Notes under the pieces: model-generated | Told to the model about the DNA's origin: nothing | The model's database searches: none | The model's input: only the letters and a program-made list of their open reading frames with translations | Assembly: GCF_022581195.2 (NCBI RefSeq) | Contig: NC_061467.1 | Location: 7,130,001 to 7,194,000, forward strand | DNA length: 64,000 nt | Source: Helicoverpa zea | Taxonomy: Eukaryota; Arthropoda; Insecta; Lepidoptera; Noctuidae | Direction: 5' to 3' | Translations under genes and position numbers: made by a program | Shown: in pieces, positions 27,801 to 38,271 of the stretch | Numbering within the stretch: the first letter of the stretch is position 1 | How the letters are laid out: each line of letters opens with the position of its first letter

Positions 27801-28037
27801 TTATGTGGACACTTTACTTTAGTTAGTCACGTGTTATCTGTGTATAAAAAAATACAGAGAAAATACAAGACCATTTGTTTTCTTTTACCTTCGATAACAT
27901 TTACAGTTGTCATCATTTTCTTATACTATTTTTTGTATGTACTACTGTGATGTCATAATTTTCTTATACTACTTGTAGTATTTACTAGGTACTTCTATAA
28001 GATGTGAAGTAATTATAGTATAGTAGATGGTACTTAC
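24857..28037. other. Gene-poor stretch
   Basis: No assembled gene. A small GC-richer patch at 26885-27005 has open frames on both strands (for example SDGIPCHAAVCADGKQG on the minus strand) but no good acceptor, so I leave it unassigned. Confidence 0.4.
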
Positions 28038-28276
28038 AGCGTGAGTGGTGTTACCACTATCACAAGATGTCGGCGTACTCAACCCATCGGGATAGAACAC
28101 TGTCGGAGACTGTGGGAGACGGTCGATTACTGATCTAGACCGCAATTGATCTGAAACAACGTAAACATACACGTGAGGATAACAAATACATACAACATAT
28201 TTATAGGGGTTTTCCGCAGTTCGCGGAAAGTAAAAAAGTAACCTGTGGCCTGTCGCAGGCTGTCTGTGTACCACAT
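28038..28276 (-). CDS. Candidate first two exons of an unidentified gene
   Basis: I do not recognise this protein. Exon A (28276-28243) starts at an ATG directly preceded by an in-frame TAA and reads MWYTDSLRQAT plus one base, ending CAG|GTTACT. A 92-base intron with a good TTGTTTCAG acceptor leads to exon B (28150-28038), whose phase fits. Exon B reads QLRSRSVIDRLPQSPTVFYP and continues to a GNTTHA end, with a strong GTAAGTACC donor. Only this frame of exon B is open. Composition is Ser/Thr/Pro-rich and polar, with no domain, signal peptide or membrane segment. The next exon, which must begin in phase 0, was not found with confidence. The intron donor of exon A is weak. It could be a real gene start or a chance pair, so support is moderate only. 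Confidence 0.35.
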
Positions 28277-30738
28277 TTACACCGGATCTTTAGTTTTGGT
28301 GTGAAAGCGTGACAGGAGGACAGGAATTAGCATGGACAGAAAATTGGGCAAATGATTTCAGATCTCTATGTCTTTTCGGAATAAATCGATTTCAAGGATT
28401 ATCATCGGCATATTGTGTTAGAATGCAAATGTCATCAAAACAAACTTGTTATCTCTTCGTTAATTGAGAAATAATTTGCATCGTTATAAGTCGGTCGCAA
28501 TTTAATTGTTAAGCTTATTAACACACTGGTCTTTACCATGCGGTAATCGATGGGAAAACCCCTTCGACAAAAAATTGTTTACTTAAAATATTCTGCAAAT
28601 GTTTACAAAATTCACTTAAAGTAGAGGGGATCTAGAACGAGGAGGTTCCTCTTTATTTTTATCTCATAAAACTTAGGTAAAACTTTAATCTTAGACGCCA
28701 TTCCGTCGACAGGATATCTAAAAATATTTTCTGTACAAACTGATAAGAACCTATGTAAGTACAAAAATAGACGTTATAATCTCATCAAGGATTTTCCACG
28801 TTCCAAGTTCGCGATGGCAATGTACTACACTTGGTCTTTAATTAAAACGTGTTTGACTATATAGACCGGTGGTCACTTAAGTTGTCTGATAAATACGACG
28901 GCGCGGGCGACGGTCATCCGACACTGTAGTCATTAACTGCGGGTGATCACCTGCAAATGTAAACAAGGGTCTCAGACGCGAGATGAGAGGGCATTAAGCC
29001 GCGCCGCTTCGAGGTGGCCCAATACACATAAACAGTACTTAGACGTGATTAACACACTGATAGAGTTTTTATTACCAGCCATTGTCGTCATGGTAACAGA
29101 TAACGTCGGGCTTGGATTAATAAATTAGTCACGCGTCGTGCTGTCGATCGACCGATTATACGAATTAATCTTGTGACGTTTGGTTTCTTGAATTTTCTGT
29201 TCCGGTTGACCTTTGTGAAACATTGACCTCATCTCTTAATAGTTTTATCATTATGGACACTTGTGAGACTTTGACTTGGGTAATTTGTAAATTGTATGAC
29301 TGCCCTTTAAAGGTGTTCATCACACCTTTACATTAACTAGCAACCAGACTCTAAAAAATCCTTGGTATTTTCCAGTGGTTAGTAACAATGAGTGACTGGC
29401 CTCTCAGAATATGAATGAACTCTTAAAACATTGAAAATCTCCGCTGACTGTTGGCAAGATTCACATACTTTTTCATTCAGCACGAAGGTACGTGTGACGT
29501 AACAGGTCTAATAATGGGTGTTGTCATAAGACCTGAGACAAACAATTTTCCGACGGCTGATAACAAGCTGACGTCAATTTTTTACGCACGAGACTGTAGG
29601 TTATACTTTTTAAATTAAGACTGGAATGGCATTCAATAGGCGGAAACAGACCACTAACTAATGCTAATTTATATGCGAATACTATGAGAAGAAGCAAATC
29701 AATTTTAAAATATATATCCGATTTTCGCCTTGAGATTATACTCACACTCTGTTATTTTGAAAACGAAAATTAGGTGCTACTTTTGTGTCAGAGTTAATTT
29801 AAAATAGTAATTCCTGTAGCAATGTAGAGTTAACTTTTCTTTCGCAATGACACTCAACGTGACAACCTGCATTGATTTCATAATGGTAAAATTCTTATAA
29901 GTTTCTAACAATTTAAGTGAAACTATGTTACTGTTCAGATCTCTCATTGTGACCATGTACCGTGAGGTTTGCTCAGAGTTGTGAAATCTGTTCAAACATG
30001 GCTTCAAACTCCATAATATACGTGCAAGATAATTTAATCAAACAAATTACCTATTTTACTCATATAAATTATCCTGTCCTGTTACCAATTCGAGACAAAA
30101 TTAGATATCTATGAGGATTTTTGTTTGTTCTGGAATATGTTCGTATACGGCTTCCGAACTCTTTTGTAACGCAAAATTTTGATTCACGGTCTAGTAAAAA
30201 AGTATATTAGTCCATGGATTCACGATAGAAATAATATTATTGTTATTGAAAAGTAGGCAACGGGGTTTCGAAGTTATCGAGAACACGGTTAGCGAGACAG
30301 GTAAAAACCTTTATGAATTCCCATAGCCGGACTAACAATGAATGATGAAAGGTAATTTAGAACAATATCTGTTCAGTAATAATAACATTCCAATGGACAG
30401 GATAACAGGACAAAGCATTGAATATAATAGTTGTCTATGAGTTGAGAATAATAACGATTGCATACTCATTATTGTCGGTATTGAAGGCGATTTCAATTGT
30501 TTTAGAGTAAAATTAAAGCTCATTTTCACTGACAACATAAACTGTTTACTTTGAAAATTGAACGTGATTATAAATAGTAAATAGTCGGAGATAGAAGATA
30601 TTTAAATATTGAAAGGTAAAGTAAGCAGCATTCGAGTGGTAAAACTAAGGAGAAAGATGTCACGTTCAATGCAATAAAACAGCTAACACGTGTGAGTAAA
30701 TCAGTAAACCAATTCATCAACGAATTGATTTGCAATAA
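28277..30738. other. Gene-poor stretch left of the copia element
   Basis: AT-rich with scattered short frames. Nothing is supported as coding. A GC-richer patch near 28895-29020 is unexplained. Confidence 0.4.
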
Positions 30739-30743
30739 CATAC

Positions 30744-30941
30744 TGTTGGAATATACGCACGATGTACGTATAATACCTCCTTTACAAATATCCAAGATTA
30801 TATAAAGCATACCTACTTCAATCATTCGTCAAACATTCAATCATTCAATGTTCACTTTAATCGTACGTTCTTACATTCGAAATATAACAGTCGTTCAGGA
30901 TACATGTGTTTTCTTTGTCTCACCTGCACCCATATCCAACA
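30744..30941 (+). repeat. 5' LTR of the copia element
   Basis: 198 bp, TG...CA ends, matched along its whole length by 35470-35667. It is preceded by the CATAC target duplication. Confidence 0.93.
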
Positions 30942-30955
30942 GGTTATGGGCCCAG
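30942..30955 (+). other. Primer-binding site, initiator tRNA-Met type
   Basis: GGTTATGGGCCCAG directly follows the 5' LTR. It is the complement of the anticodon-arm region of initiator tRNA-Met rather than of its 3' end, as known for Drosophila copia. Confidence 0.8.
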
Positions 30956-31308
30956 GCCGTTTTCTGTAGTTAAAAGTAATACAAAAAATTTTAAATTCAG
31001 TGAAAGAGTGTAAATTAAAATTGCATTAACAATGAACAAAATATCACATCTTATGACGGTGTTATTTCTGCGTTGCTAGGTGATGAGCAACTCAATATGG
31101 TTTCTGTGAAGACTACGCCTACTCGAACATGAATTGTATAATAATAATGAGACCCACACTCAAAATAAAAATAATTAGAGCTCTCGCTGTGGCGGCATAT
31201 TGGGCTGACAAAGTGTAGTCTCACTATAAGACATGTCATCGACACGAAAGAAGAAGAATAAAAATAATTATCAACCCGGAAATTCAATGCATATAATATC
31301 AAAAAAAA

Positions 31309-31470
31309 ATGTATTGTGATCATTGCGGACGTCGGAATAATTTCAAAAAGGACTGCCGTTACTTAAAGGGACTGCAGCAAAATAAATCAATGGGTGAACT
31401 TCAAAAGTCTGCCAATAACATTGAATACTGCAACAATGACCAGGGCGGTTTCGTTTTTATGATTTCATAA
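31309..31470 (+). pseudogene. copia gag remnant with altered zinc knuckle
   Basis: A 53-codon frame starts MYCDHCGRRNNFKKDC. This matches the gag C-x2-C-x4-H-x4-C knuckle except that the histidine position holds asparagine. The frame then stops. A protease-like LLDSGVTDH piece (active-site D-S-G) follows near 31525 in another frame. Both belong to the copia element. Confidence 0.75.
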
Positions 31471-32339
31471 TGTAAATTGTCTGCTAATTATGTAGAAAAT
31501 AGCTAATACTGTTTATTTTCTTTTAGATTCTGGTGTGACAGATCATGATGACATATCATATTGACAAATCAAAAAATAAAATAAAATAAAATTAAAAGAT
31601 TGACAATGTAAAAAGGTTTTAACCTCGTACGTCGAATTATCCACACCATTGAAGATCGGTGTTGCTAGGAAAGGAGTTTCAATCCTGGATTTTGGTAAAG
31701 GGTAAATCGAGGTAACAACATAAATTCAAGGATCAATTGATGACGTTTTATATTCACCGGAGGTACGTTATAATATGCCAAAAGACTGGTATGTCGGTAA
31801 ATTTTTCAACATTTATGTTAAAAATAATAAATGTTTTATGACAGGTGAGAACATCAATCGATAATGTTTTTAGTATTACTTTTAAACAGTAATAATTCTC
31901 TGAGTAATTTAAATTTAGTTGAAGAGAATAACCAAGACTGTGTAAAAGAGTATAAATAATACGGCATAGTACTCACTTAAATAAACAGAAAAATTTTATG
32001 TTCAAATATGTAGTTGATGAAAATAATGTTTTTATTTGATAATTTGGTAATGCTGATGAATTATTTGAACCTTGCATACTTGGTAAAAACCATGTACTGT
32101 AGATAATAAGAACTATTTTGTTACTTTTATAGACAATTTTATACATTACAGTGTAATATTACACTGTTATATATATTTGATGTATGCTAAGTCAGAAGTA
32201 AAAACTAAAAGGAAGCTAAAAGTGAAAACTTATTTAACCATAAAGTAAACTAATTTATATTGCGATAGTGGGCGAGAATATCTTTCTAATGAATTTAAAG
32301 ATTATTATTGTGTTTGTAAGGAATAACTTACTGTTTAAC

Positions 32340-32545
32340 AGTATCGAATAGCCACAACAAAATGGTGTCGAGGAGCGTATGAATCGTACGTTAACCGAAA
32401 TGGCTCGACCATTGGTTACAAGTGCGAAATTATATAAAATATTCTGGGATGAGGCTATAATAATATACATATTTAACAAATAGACTACCCACAAAAGCGC
32501 TCGCCAATAATAAAACACCATACGAAACATGACACAATCAATACC
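32340..32545 (+). pseudogene. copia integrase remnant
   Basis: Conceptual translation gives PQQNGVEERMNRTLTEMARP followed by FWDEAI, the conserved end of the copia integrase core (usual form PQQNG-x-E-R-x-NRT). A stop interrupts it after IFNK. It sits between the protease and reverse-transcriptase pieces as expected for copia gene order. Confidence 0.85.
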
Positions 32546-33050
32546 GAAAATACGAAACCGAAAATAAGTCATTCAAGACATTTAAAATAATGATGATGAT
32601 TCGGTTCAACATGTTCATGATAAAACTAAAGCCTCGAAATTTGACGAAAAGTCATTTAAAGCCATATTAGTTGGTTACGACCAAAATGGTTACAAACTAT
32701 TTACCTAATACAGAAAATAACCAATTCCTTATTGCGAGGGATGTTGATTTGATGAAAGAAAGTGCTTGCGGCACTAATAACCGCGTAGACAAGCACTGCC
32801 ACAATCATCTGTCCAAGATGCTCTGTGGCCAATGATGATGATGATTTGATGAGTTGTATTTCTATAATACCTGTTCAAATTCCCGCCTAAATTAACAAGC
32901 ACGATAACGACGATAAATCGGCAAAGTTAATAGGCAACAAACACAAACATAATCATTCCCCTGATAATAGCTCAGAAGCTGGACCTTCATCTAGCAAACT
33001 GAGACGTAATACAAATAATTCTCAAAGTACCCCAATAGATTATAAAAGGA

Positions 33051-33880
33051 TTGATGACCCATTTTTGCTTATCGCTCACAACTGTTCAATCACTACCATG
33101 CACCTATTGTGACATTTTTAGTGGGGATGATTCTAGTATACATATGTTGAAAACCACAAAAAGTGAAATAGAGTCTAATCATAGAAATAATACTTGGACT
33201 CTCATAGCAAGACCTAAAAATTTTAACATAAAATGCTCAAATTGGGTATGTACAATTAAAAATAACGAGTTGGGTAAACCTACATGGTATAAAGCCCGAT
33301 TAGTAGCTCGTGGTGTCACTCAACAATGCTTACAAGATTATAACGAAACGTTGACTCCAGTAGCTCAAATATAATCTTTCCAATTTATTTTAACTCTTGC
33401 AAATCAGTTTGATTTACATGCCCATCTTATGGATGTAAAAACCGCCGTTTAGAAAGGCATTCTCAAGGAAGATATCTATATGGAAGTGCCTTATGTACGC
33501 AATGCGCATGCAATGCTTAGTACATGACCAAATATTTGTGCTGCTATAGGTATTATAAGTCAGTATCAAAGTAAAATTAATGAAGTTATGGAAGTGGTTA
33601 AAACATCTTTTGAGATACATAAAAGGAACTCTTAAATTAAAGCTGACCTATGTGAAATGTGATTACAAACAACTGATGGCAGGGTATGCAGATTCTGATC
33701 GGTTGAGGCGACGTTATTGACCGCAAAAGTACAACAGATCACATAATTAAAGTGTTTGATAATTGTACAAATTCGTGGAATACACGGAAACAAAATAGTC
33801 GCCGGTTCCTCAACAGAAGCTGAATATATGCTTATTTGAAGCTATAAGAGAAGCTATTTGGATAAAATCATTATAACATA
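33051..33880 (+). pseudogene. copia reverse transcriptase and RNase H remnants
   Basis: The 107-codon frame at 33051-33374 contains WTLIARP and WYKARLVARG, hallmarks of the copia reverse-transcriptase N-terminal region, ending at a stop after TLTPVAQI. The next codons (ANQFDLHAHLMDVKTA) continue the domain beyond the stop. From about 33600 come LRYIKGTLK and AGYADSD, and near 33820 a STEAEY-like RNase H end with EAIREAIWIK. The catalytic YVDD region is missing, apparently deleted. Frame changes separate the pieces. Confidence 0.85.
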
Positions 33881-34135
33881 GTTCTATTCTGATAAAACAG
33901 ACAATGATGATATATGAAGTTAATAACAGTTGTATTAGCATCGCTAATAATCCTACAAATCACAAACGATATTGTGACGAATTTAGTTAAGTTTTTATGT
34001 GTTGATTTGTGTGATGTGATGTGATGTGTTATTTATGTGTTTTTAGTTTAGTTTAGAATTAATAAGAACCCATCTGCCGCATTAGGCACGTCCTGTAAGG
34101 GTAGATGTAAGGTTGTATATGTAAATAAATAAGTA

Positions 34136-34412
34136 AATGTAATAACAAAATACCAGACAACCAGGCAACAGTCTGGAACTGAATGACATGAGGTTTAAAA
34201 CTCATATATAAAAAAGCCACACTTTTTAAAAAAGCATATTATAAGTTTCAAACATATTCCTCGGATAACAGTTATCTGGCGTTTGGGAAATCAGCCCTAA
34301 ATGTAATAACAAAATACCAGACAACCAGGCAACAGTCTGGAACTGAATGACATGAGGTTTAAAACTCATATATAAAAAAGCCACACTTTTTAAAAAAGCA
34401 TATTATAAGTTA
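34136..34412. repeat. Recent tandem duplication, 164-bp period
   Basis: About 110 bases starting ATGTAATAACAAAATACC at 34138 recur from about 34302 with no difference that I can see. The first copy has a 50-base extension between the two. It lies inside the copia interior. Confidence 0.85.
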
Positions 34413-34419
34413 GAACATT

Positions 34420-35458
34420 AAGTTCAAGATAAAAATGCTTAGAAATGTGGTGGTCCTGCTCCATAGGACATAACAATATCTAATTAATAACCAAATTAAA
34501 ATTTTACCAGCTAGTAAAATTGTATTTTTCCTTTGACTATTTGTCTGGTGACAAAATATGTACATATAAAAGTATTAATTAATGTAAAATATGTGAATGT
34601 TTATACTTATTACAAGATAAGTTACAAAGTACATTAAAAGATTCATATCATGTTTAATAATTATTCTTATAAATGGTATTTGACTCATGCATTTTCGTGA
34701 AACATGAAAATTTGAAGCATGAAGCATTTTAATGGTAATTTAATTCTCATATGTTTTTGTTTGTGATTCTACATGACCTTCGCATGCTGTTATTGTATGT
34801 ATCAATACATATAAACTGTAATACCATATTATGTATTCTATGCATTTAAAAAAAAAAAAAAAAAAAAAAAGGTAACCATGGAGTTACTTGCCTGTTCTTC
34901 TCCATAGGAAGCTACTGTTGGAATGAGCAACTAGAATCAAACTTATTTATGTTTTTGACTTTCATAAGTGCTTGTTATGGTCTAAATGAAGTAAATGTTT
35001 TGACTTTGACTTATGATGCAAAGTTTTTAGAATTAAGTTGAACTTAATGTAAATTTTTGAATAATTTCAGTTCAATGATTTTATTTAGAATGCTATTATG
35101 TTTATAATCTAAGCTGTTGATCAAAGTTATTGTAATTTGATATGCAGCAGGTACTATTTATGACTGTATAAAGTGTATGTAAATATTGCATATTGTCCTA
35201 TACTGCAATGTACAAATTGTATTGTATACTTTATATATCAAACAATGTTTAAGGTTCTTCTAACCTACAGACAGACATGTGTTGCTGGGGAGTTTGTTGC
35301 GCCACTTCTTCTTCCCAGTAAAAACACATAGGAAGTGGTGAAAGGTGGGCGGTTTGGGGACTGTCTTTTATAAATTCCTGACGTTCAAAAGGTGCTGTTT
35401 TGCAGCCAAGTTTGGGTAAACGATTTTTGACTTATGATTGTATAAAATGCTTGTACAT
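34420..35458 (+). mobile_element. LINE-like / non-LTR 3' sequences nested in the copia element
   Basis: A run of 22 or more A residues ends at 34870. Two segments that I associate with non-LTR element tails in moths follow: one around 34960-35010 (repeated TTTTGACTTTGAC), the other 35275-35458 with GTTGCGCCACTTCTTCTTCC, GGTGGGCGGTTTGGGGACTG and a terminal TTTTTGACTTATGA. No reading frame remains. Boundaries are approximate. Confidence 0.5.
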
Positions 35459-35460
35459 TT

Positions 35461-35469
35461 GAGGGGGGC
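35461..35469 (+). other. Polypurine tract of the copia element
   Basis: GAGGGGGGC lies directly upstream of the 3' LTR, the expected plus-strand primer position. Confidence 0.7.
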
Positions 35470-35667
35470 TGTTGGAATATACGCACGATGTACGTATAAT
35501 ACCTCCTTTACAAATATCCAAGATTATATAAAGCATACCTACTTCAATCATTCGTCAAACATTCAATCATTCAATGTTCACTTTAATCGTACGTTCTTAC
35601 ATTCGAAATATAACAGTCGTTCAGGATACATGTGTTTTCTTTGTCTCACCTGCACCCATATCCAACA
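35470..35667 (+). repeat. 3' LTR of the copia element
   Basis: 198 bp, apparently identical to the 5' LTR, followed by the CATAC target duplication at 35668-35672. An open frame through it is incidental. Confidence 0.93.
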
Positions 35668-36198
35668 CATACAAATCGATTTCCGTGGCAACCAAACCTT
35701 ATCGATAACATAAGCAACGGAAATCAATTGCATTGACCAACACGATTTTTTTCCTTATTTGGTGACACTGTCACGCAGTTTAGACTTCAATAAATTATAT
35801 GCACGTGTACGCTGCATTTTTTTGTAATAACTAATGCAAACGATCCTTGTTTTTGTAGTTTTATAGATATCAAAGTGAATCCTTCACGATGTGACGAAAA
35901 TAAAGTTTGCGTGTTTAATGGCGTGAATAATGAATATTACTATGATTACCACGTCTTGTATCAGTATCACGCAACCGATACGTGCTTATTGGAATATTTC
36001 CCTTTTCGTTCTCCATATTGAACCAAGAAATCTTCATAATTACGAGTCCTTAGCAATGTTTATGACACTTCCAGAAATTAGATAGAGCTACATTCCATGA
36101 ATAGCAATTGACGGAAATCTTTGGAATAATTGCTCAGGACTATGATTCATTGCCATTTACCTATCAGGCGAGCAATCTTATCAGTTTCACATAGCAAC

Positions 36199-37298
36199 TA
36201 GACATGGGCAAAATGTGTCATTGAAAAGAAAAGATAGATATGCATCTTTCAATCACTGGGATATGAATCACTCTTTCATATCTTTATATCAGTAGTTCAG
36301 TATAACTCAGTAGCTCGTTTAAACTCGCAACTCGTGTGCGGCTCACTCATTCAAATAGATCATTCAGATATAGTGATAGGTTGGTTGTTGTTTGCATCTT
36401 TCTGATATATTGAGCGGTTGCGATTGAACAACTTTTTTCTAATTAAAAAAAATACTATTCTTATGACTGTAGGTACAACCTACTTCTTTTATGTTAATTA
36501 GTTCAATGAATAGTCAATCGCAATCTATACTCTATCCACGGAAGCAAGAGCTAAAAGGTAAACAAAGAATGACACTTTTTCAAGATGGCGGTATATCCCG
36601 ACCGATGACAAAATCACAGATACTGCGAACATTTTACACAAAAATGTGACGTTTTGTCATCGGTCGGGTTATACCGCCATCTTGAAAAAGTGTCATTCTT
36701 TGTTTACCTTTTAGCTCTTGCTTCCGTGGATAGAGTATAGTATTGAGTATAAGCATTAGTTTAGTAAGTATTAGAAAATAAAAATAGAAATAGCCTTCTG
36801 ATTTCCTTTCATACTTTACACAGGCTTAGGACTGTCTACCTACGAAATTATTTACGTGAAAATTAAATTTTAGTTCAAAATGTGTATTTCGAGTCAAAAC
36901 ATGTTTGTTCGGTAGGCGGTAAGTTTTCAATACATTTGACAAGATTATAATACCGAAATATTCACTAAGGACAAACAATTATAAGCCTTATGCGTGAGCA
37001 ATAGAGTTAACAACTTATTATTGGGTGTCAACTTATTGTGGTCAAAGTAACGACATTCGTAATCGTATGGGTGCGAGCGAGACGGCTCGCTTGACGTTCA
37101 ACCAATGGCGCGCGACGAAGCTATCCGACGCCACAGATTAGTTAGTACCCGAGGCGATGACCGACGAGTGAGTGAGGTGTAAAGAAAGATATACTGAACT
37201 ACTGACACATTCGGATATGTAAAGATATGAAGAGTGATTGATTCAAATGGAATGATTCATATCATTTGTATCTATCACTCCTGAGTTACCCATCTCTA
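36199..37298. mobile_element. Non-autonomous hAT-like transposon with 8-bp target duplication
   Basis: Both ends start TAGACATGGG / TAGAGATGGG when read outside in, and ATAGCAAC flanks both sides (36191-36198 and 37299-37306). TAG-type ends and an 8-bp duplication are typical of hAT. Related subterminal sequences lie in opposite orientation (TATCTTT..CAGTAGTTCAGTAT near 36280-36305; its complement near 37185-37230). No transposase frame was seen. A foldback element sits inside at 36528-36737. Confidence 0.75.
36528..36737. mobile_element. Foldback / long-hairpin MITE flanked by TA
   Basis: The left arm (from TACTCTATCCACGGAAGCAA) and the right arm (to TTGCTTCCGTGGATAGAGTA) are inverted copies over about 85 bases each. 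Only a few mismatches are visible, and a loop of about 40 bases separates them. TA flanks each end (36526-36527 and 36738-36739), as expected of Tc1/mariner-type insertion. Arm similarity implies a young insertion into the older hAT-like element. Confidence 0.85.
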
Positions 37299-38015
37299 AT
37301 AGCAACTAAGCCGATAATGTGTATAATAATGTAGTTAAAGTACTTGGGTTAACCGAACCAGATAATTAGCGAAGCACCGTTACCAAACATTTAAGGCATT
37401 TCGTTTAATTCAAGGCAAATGCAGATAAACAGTTTCCTGAACGTGTATTCGAGTAATTTGCAAAGGAGTTTTCGAGCATTTGACCTCAAATATCGCAGCA
37501 TTACAAGTTGAGCATGTTTCGTTTTAGCAGCAGTAAGTTTGCACGTCGGGTGTTCACGGCGTGTTCTAAATATAACAACCACGTGCACGTTTTGGGGACA
37601 ATGTTCGGAGTTATTCGGTTCATAAACCGATTTGGGGTCAGGTCCCGTGCGTCTAGACTCTATTGTGACACAAATATCTCGCCGTATAGTATTCGGCATC
37701 TCGTTTTTATGAATGACATTAGAGGTGGGGCGATTCCAAGCACAATTAACGTTAATTGGAATACTATTAAAGTGGTCTACATTTCTCTTGTTCACATACA
37801 TTTAAGTTAAAGGTCGCAGGCGAAGTTTCATCTCGATCTTAAAGTGAAAGTTGGTAAGAAAGGCTTGCAGAATCATAAAATTCATAACACGCAACGTGAC
37901 TTATATCACAATTTTCTCGGAAAAGCGATTATTTCCTGAAAACTACATAAAATTGTGCAATATGCTTTGAATGGCATTGTGGGAAATAATGGAAAAATAT
38001 TGGAATAGTACTTAC

Positions 38016-38271
38016 GATTTCATCGATTTTCCTCTCGAAATTCAGATACAAAGCCTTTGCGCTAAAAACACCAAAGGACTACATTTGAAAAGGCACTGTT
38101 AAGGGCTTTCGTGTGAACTACAATGAGCCCTGTAGCAACACGACTGCTCGTTATTACATCGAAGTGACGAGTGGCTGGCACTGGCTGGCGATGGCGATGC
38201 GACAAGCGTAAGCGCCGCCCCGGTCGCCGTGCTGCGCGACAATCGCTCTTAATAACATCAACATTAAACAT
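38016..38271 (-). promoter_or_regulatory. Possible promoter / first exon of a minus-strand gene
   Basis: A locally GC-rich block (about 38150-38250) precedes, on the minus strand, a stretch that ends in a consensus GTAAGTAC donor at 38015. A possible internal acceptor (GTTTTTAG) sits before 38061. This layout fits a 5' UTR exon. The 69-codon frame from 38271 stops before the donor, so any exon here is probably untranslated. No downstream exon is tied to it. Confidence 0.2.

Larger units (their letters stand above)
30744..35667 (+). mobile_element. Ty1/copia LTR retrotransposon, defective
   Basis: Two 198-bp LTRs (30744-30941 and 35470-35667), each starting TGTTGGAATA and ending TATCCAACA, read as identical by eye. 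The element is flanked by CATAC on both sides (30739-30743 and 35668-35672), a 5-bp target duplication. The primer site right after the 5' LTR (GGTTATGGGCCCAG) is complementary to the anticodon arm of initiator tRNA-Met, the half-tRNA primer used by Drosophila copia. A purine tract (GAGGGGGGC) abuts the 3' LTR. Between them lie decayed gag, protease, integrase, reverse transcriptase and RNase H pieces in plus-strand order, with many stops and frame changes. LINE-type sequence and a local duplication occupy the 3' third. The element cannot encode its own enzymes. Confidence 0.92.

Noticed and set aside
35438..35713. 91-codon plus frame
   Set aside because: It runs through the copia 3' LTR and its boundary.
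37391..37810. Overlapping frames of 136 (minus) and 100 (plus) codons
   Set aside because: They mirror each other on opposite strands, show no domain or splice context, and neither has a recognisable family motif.
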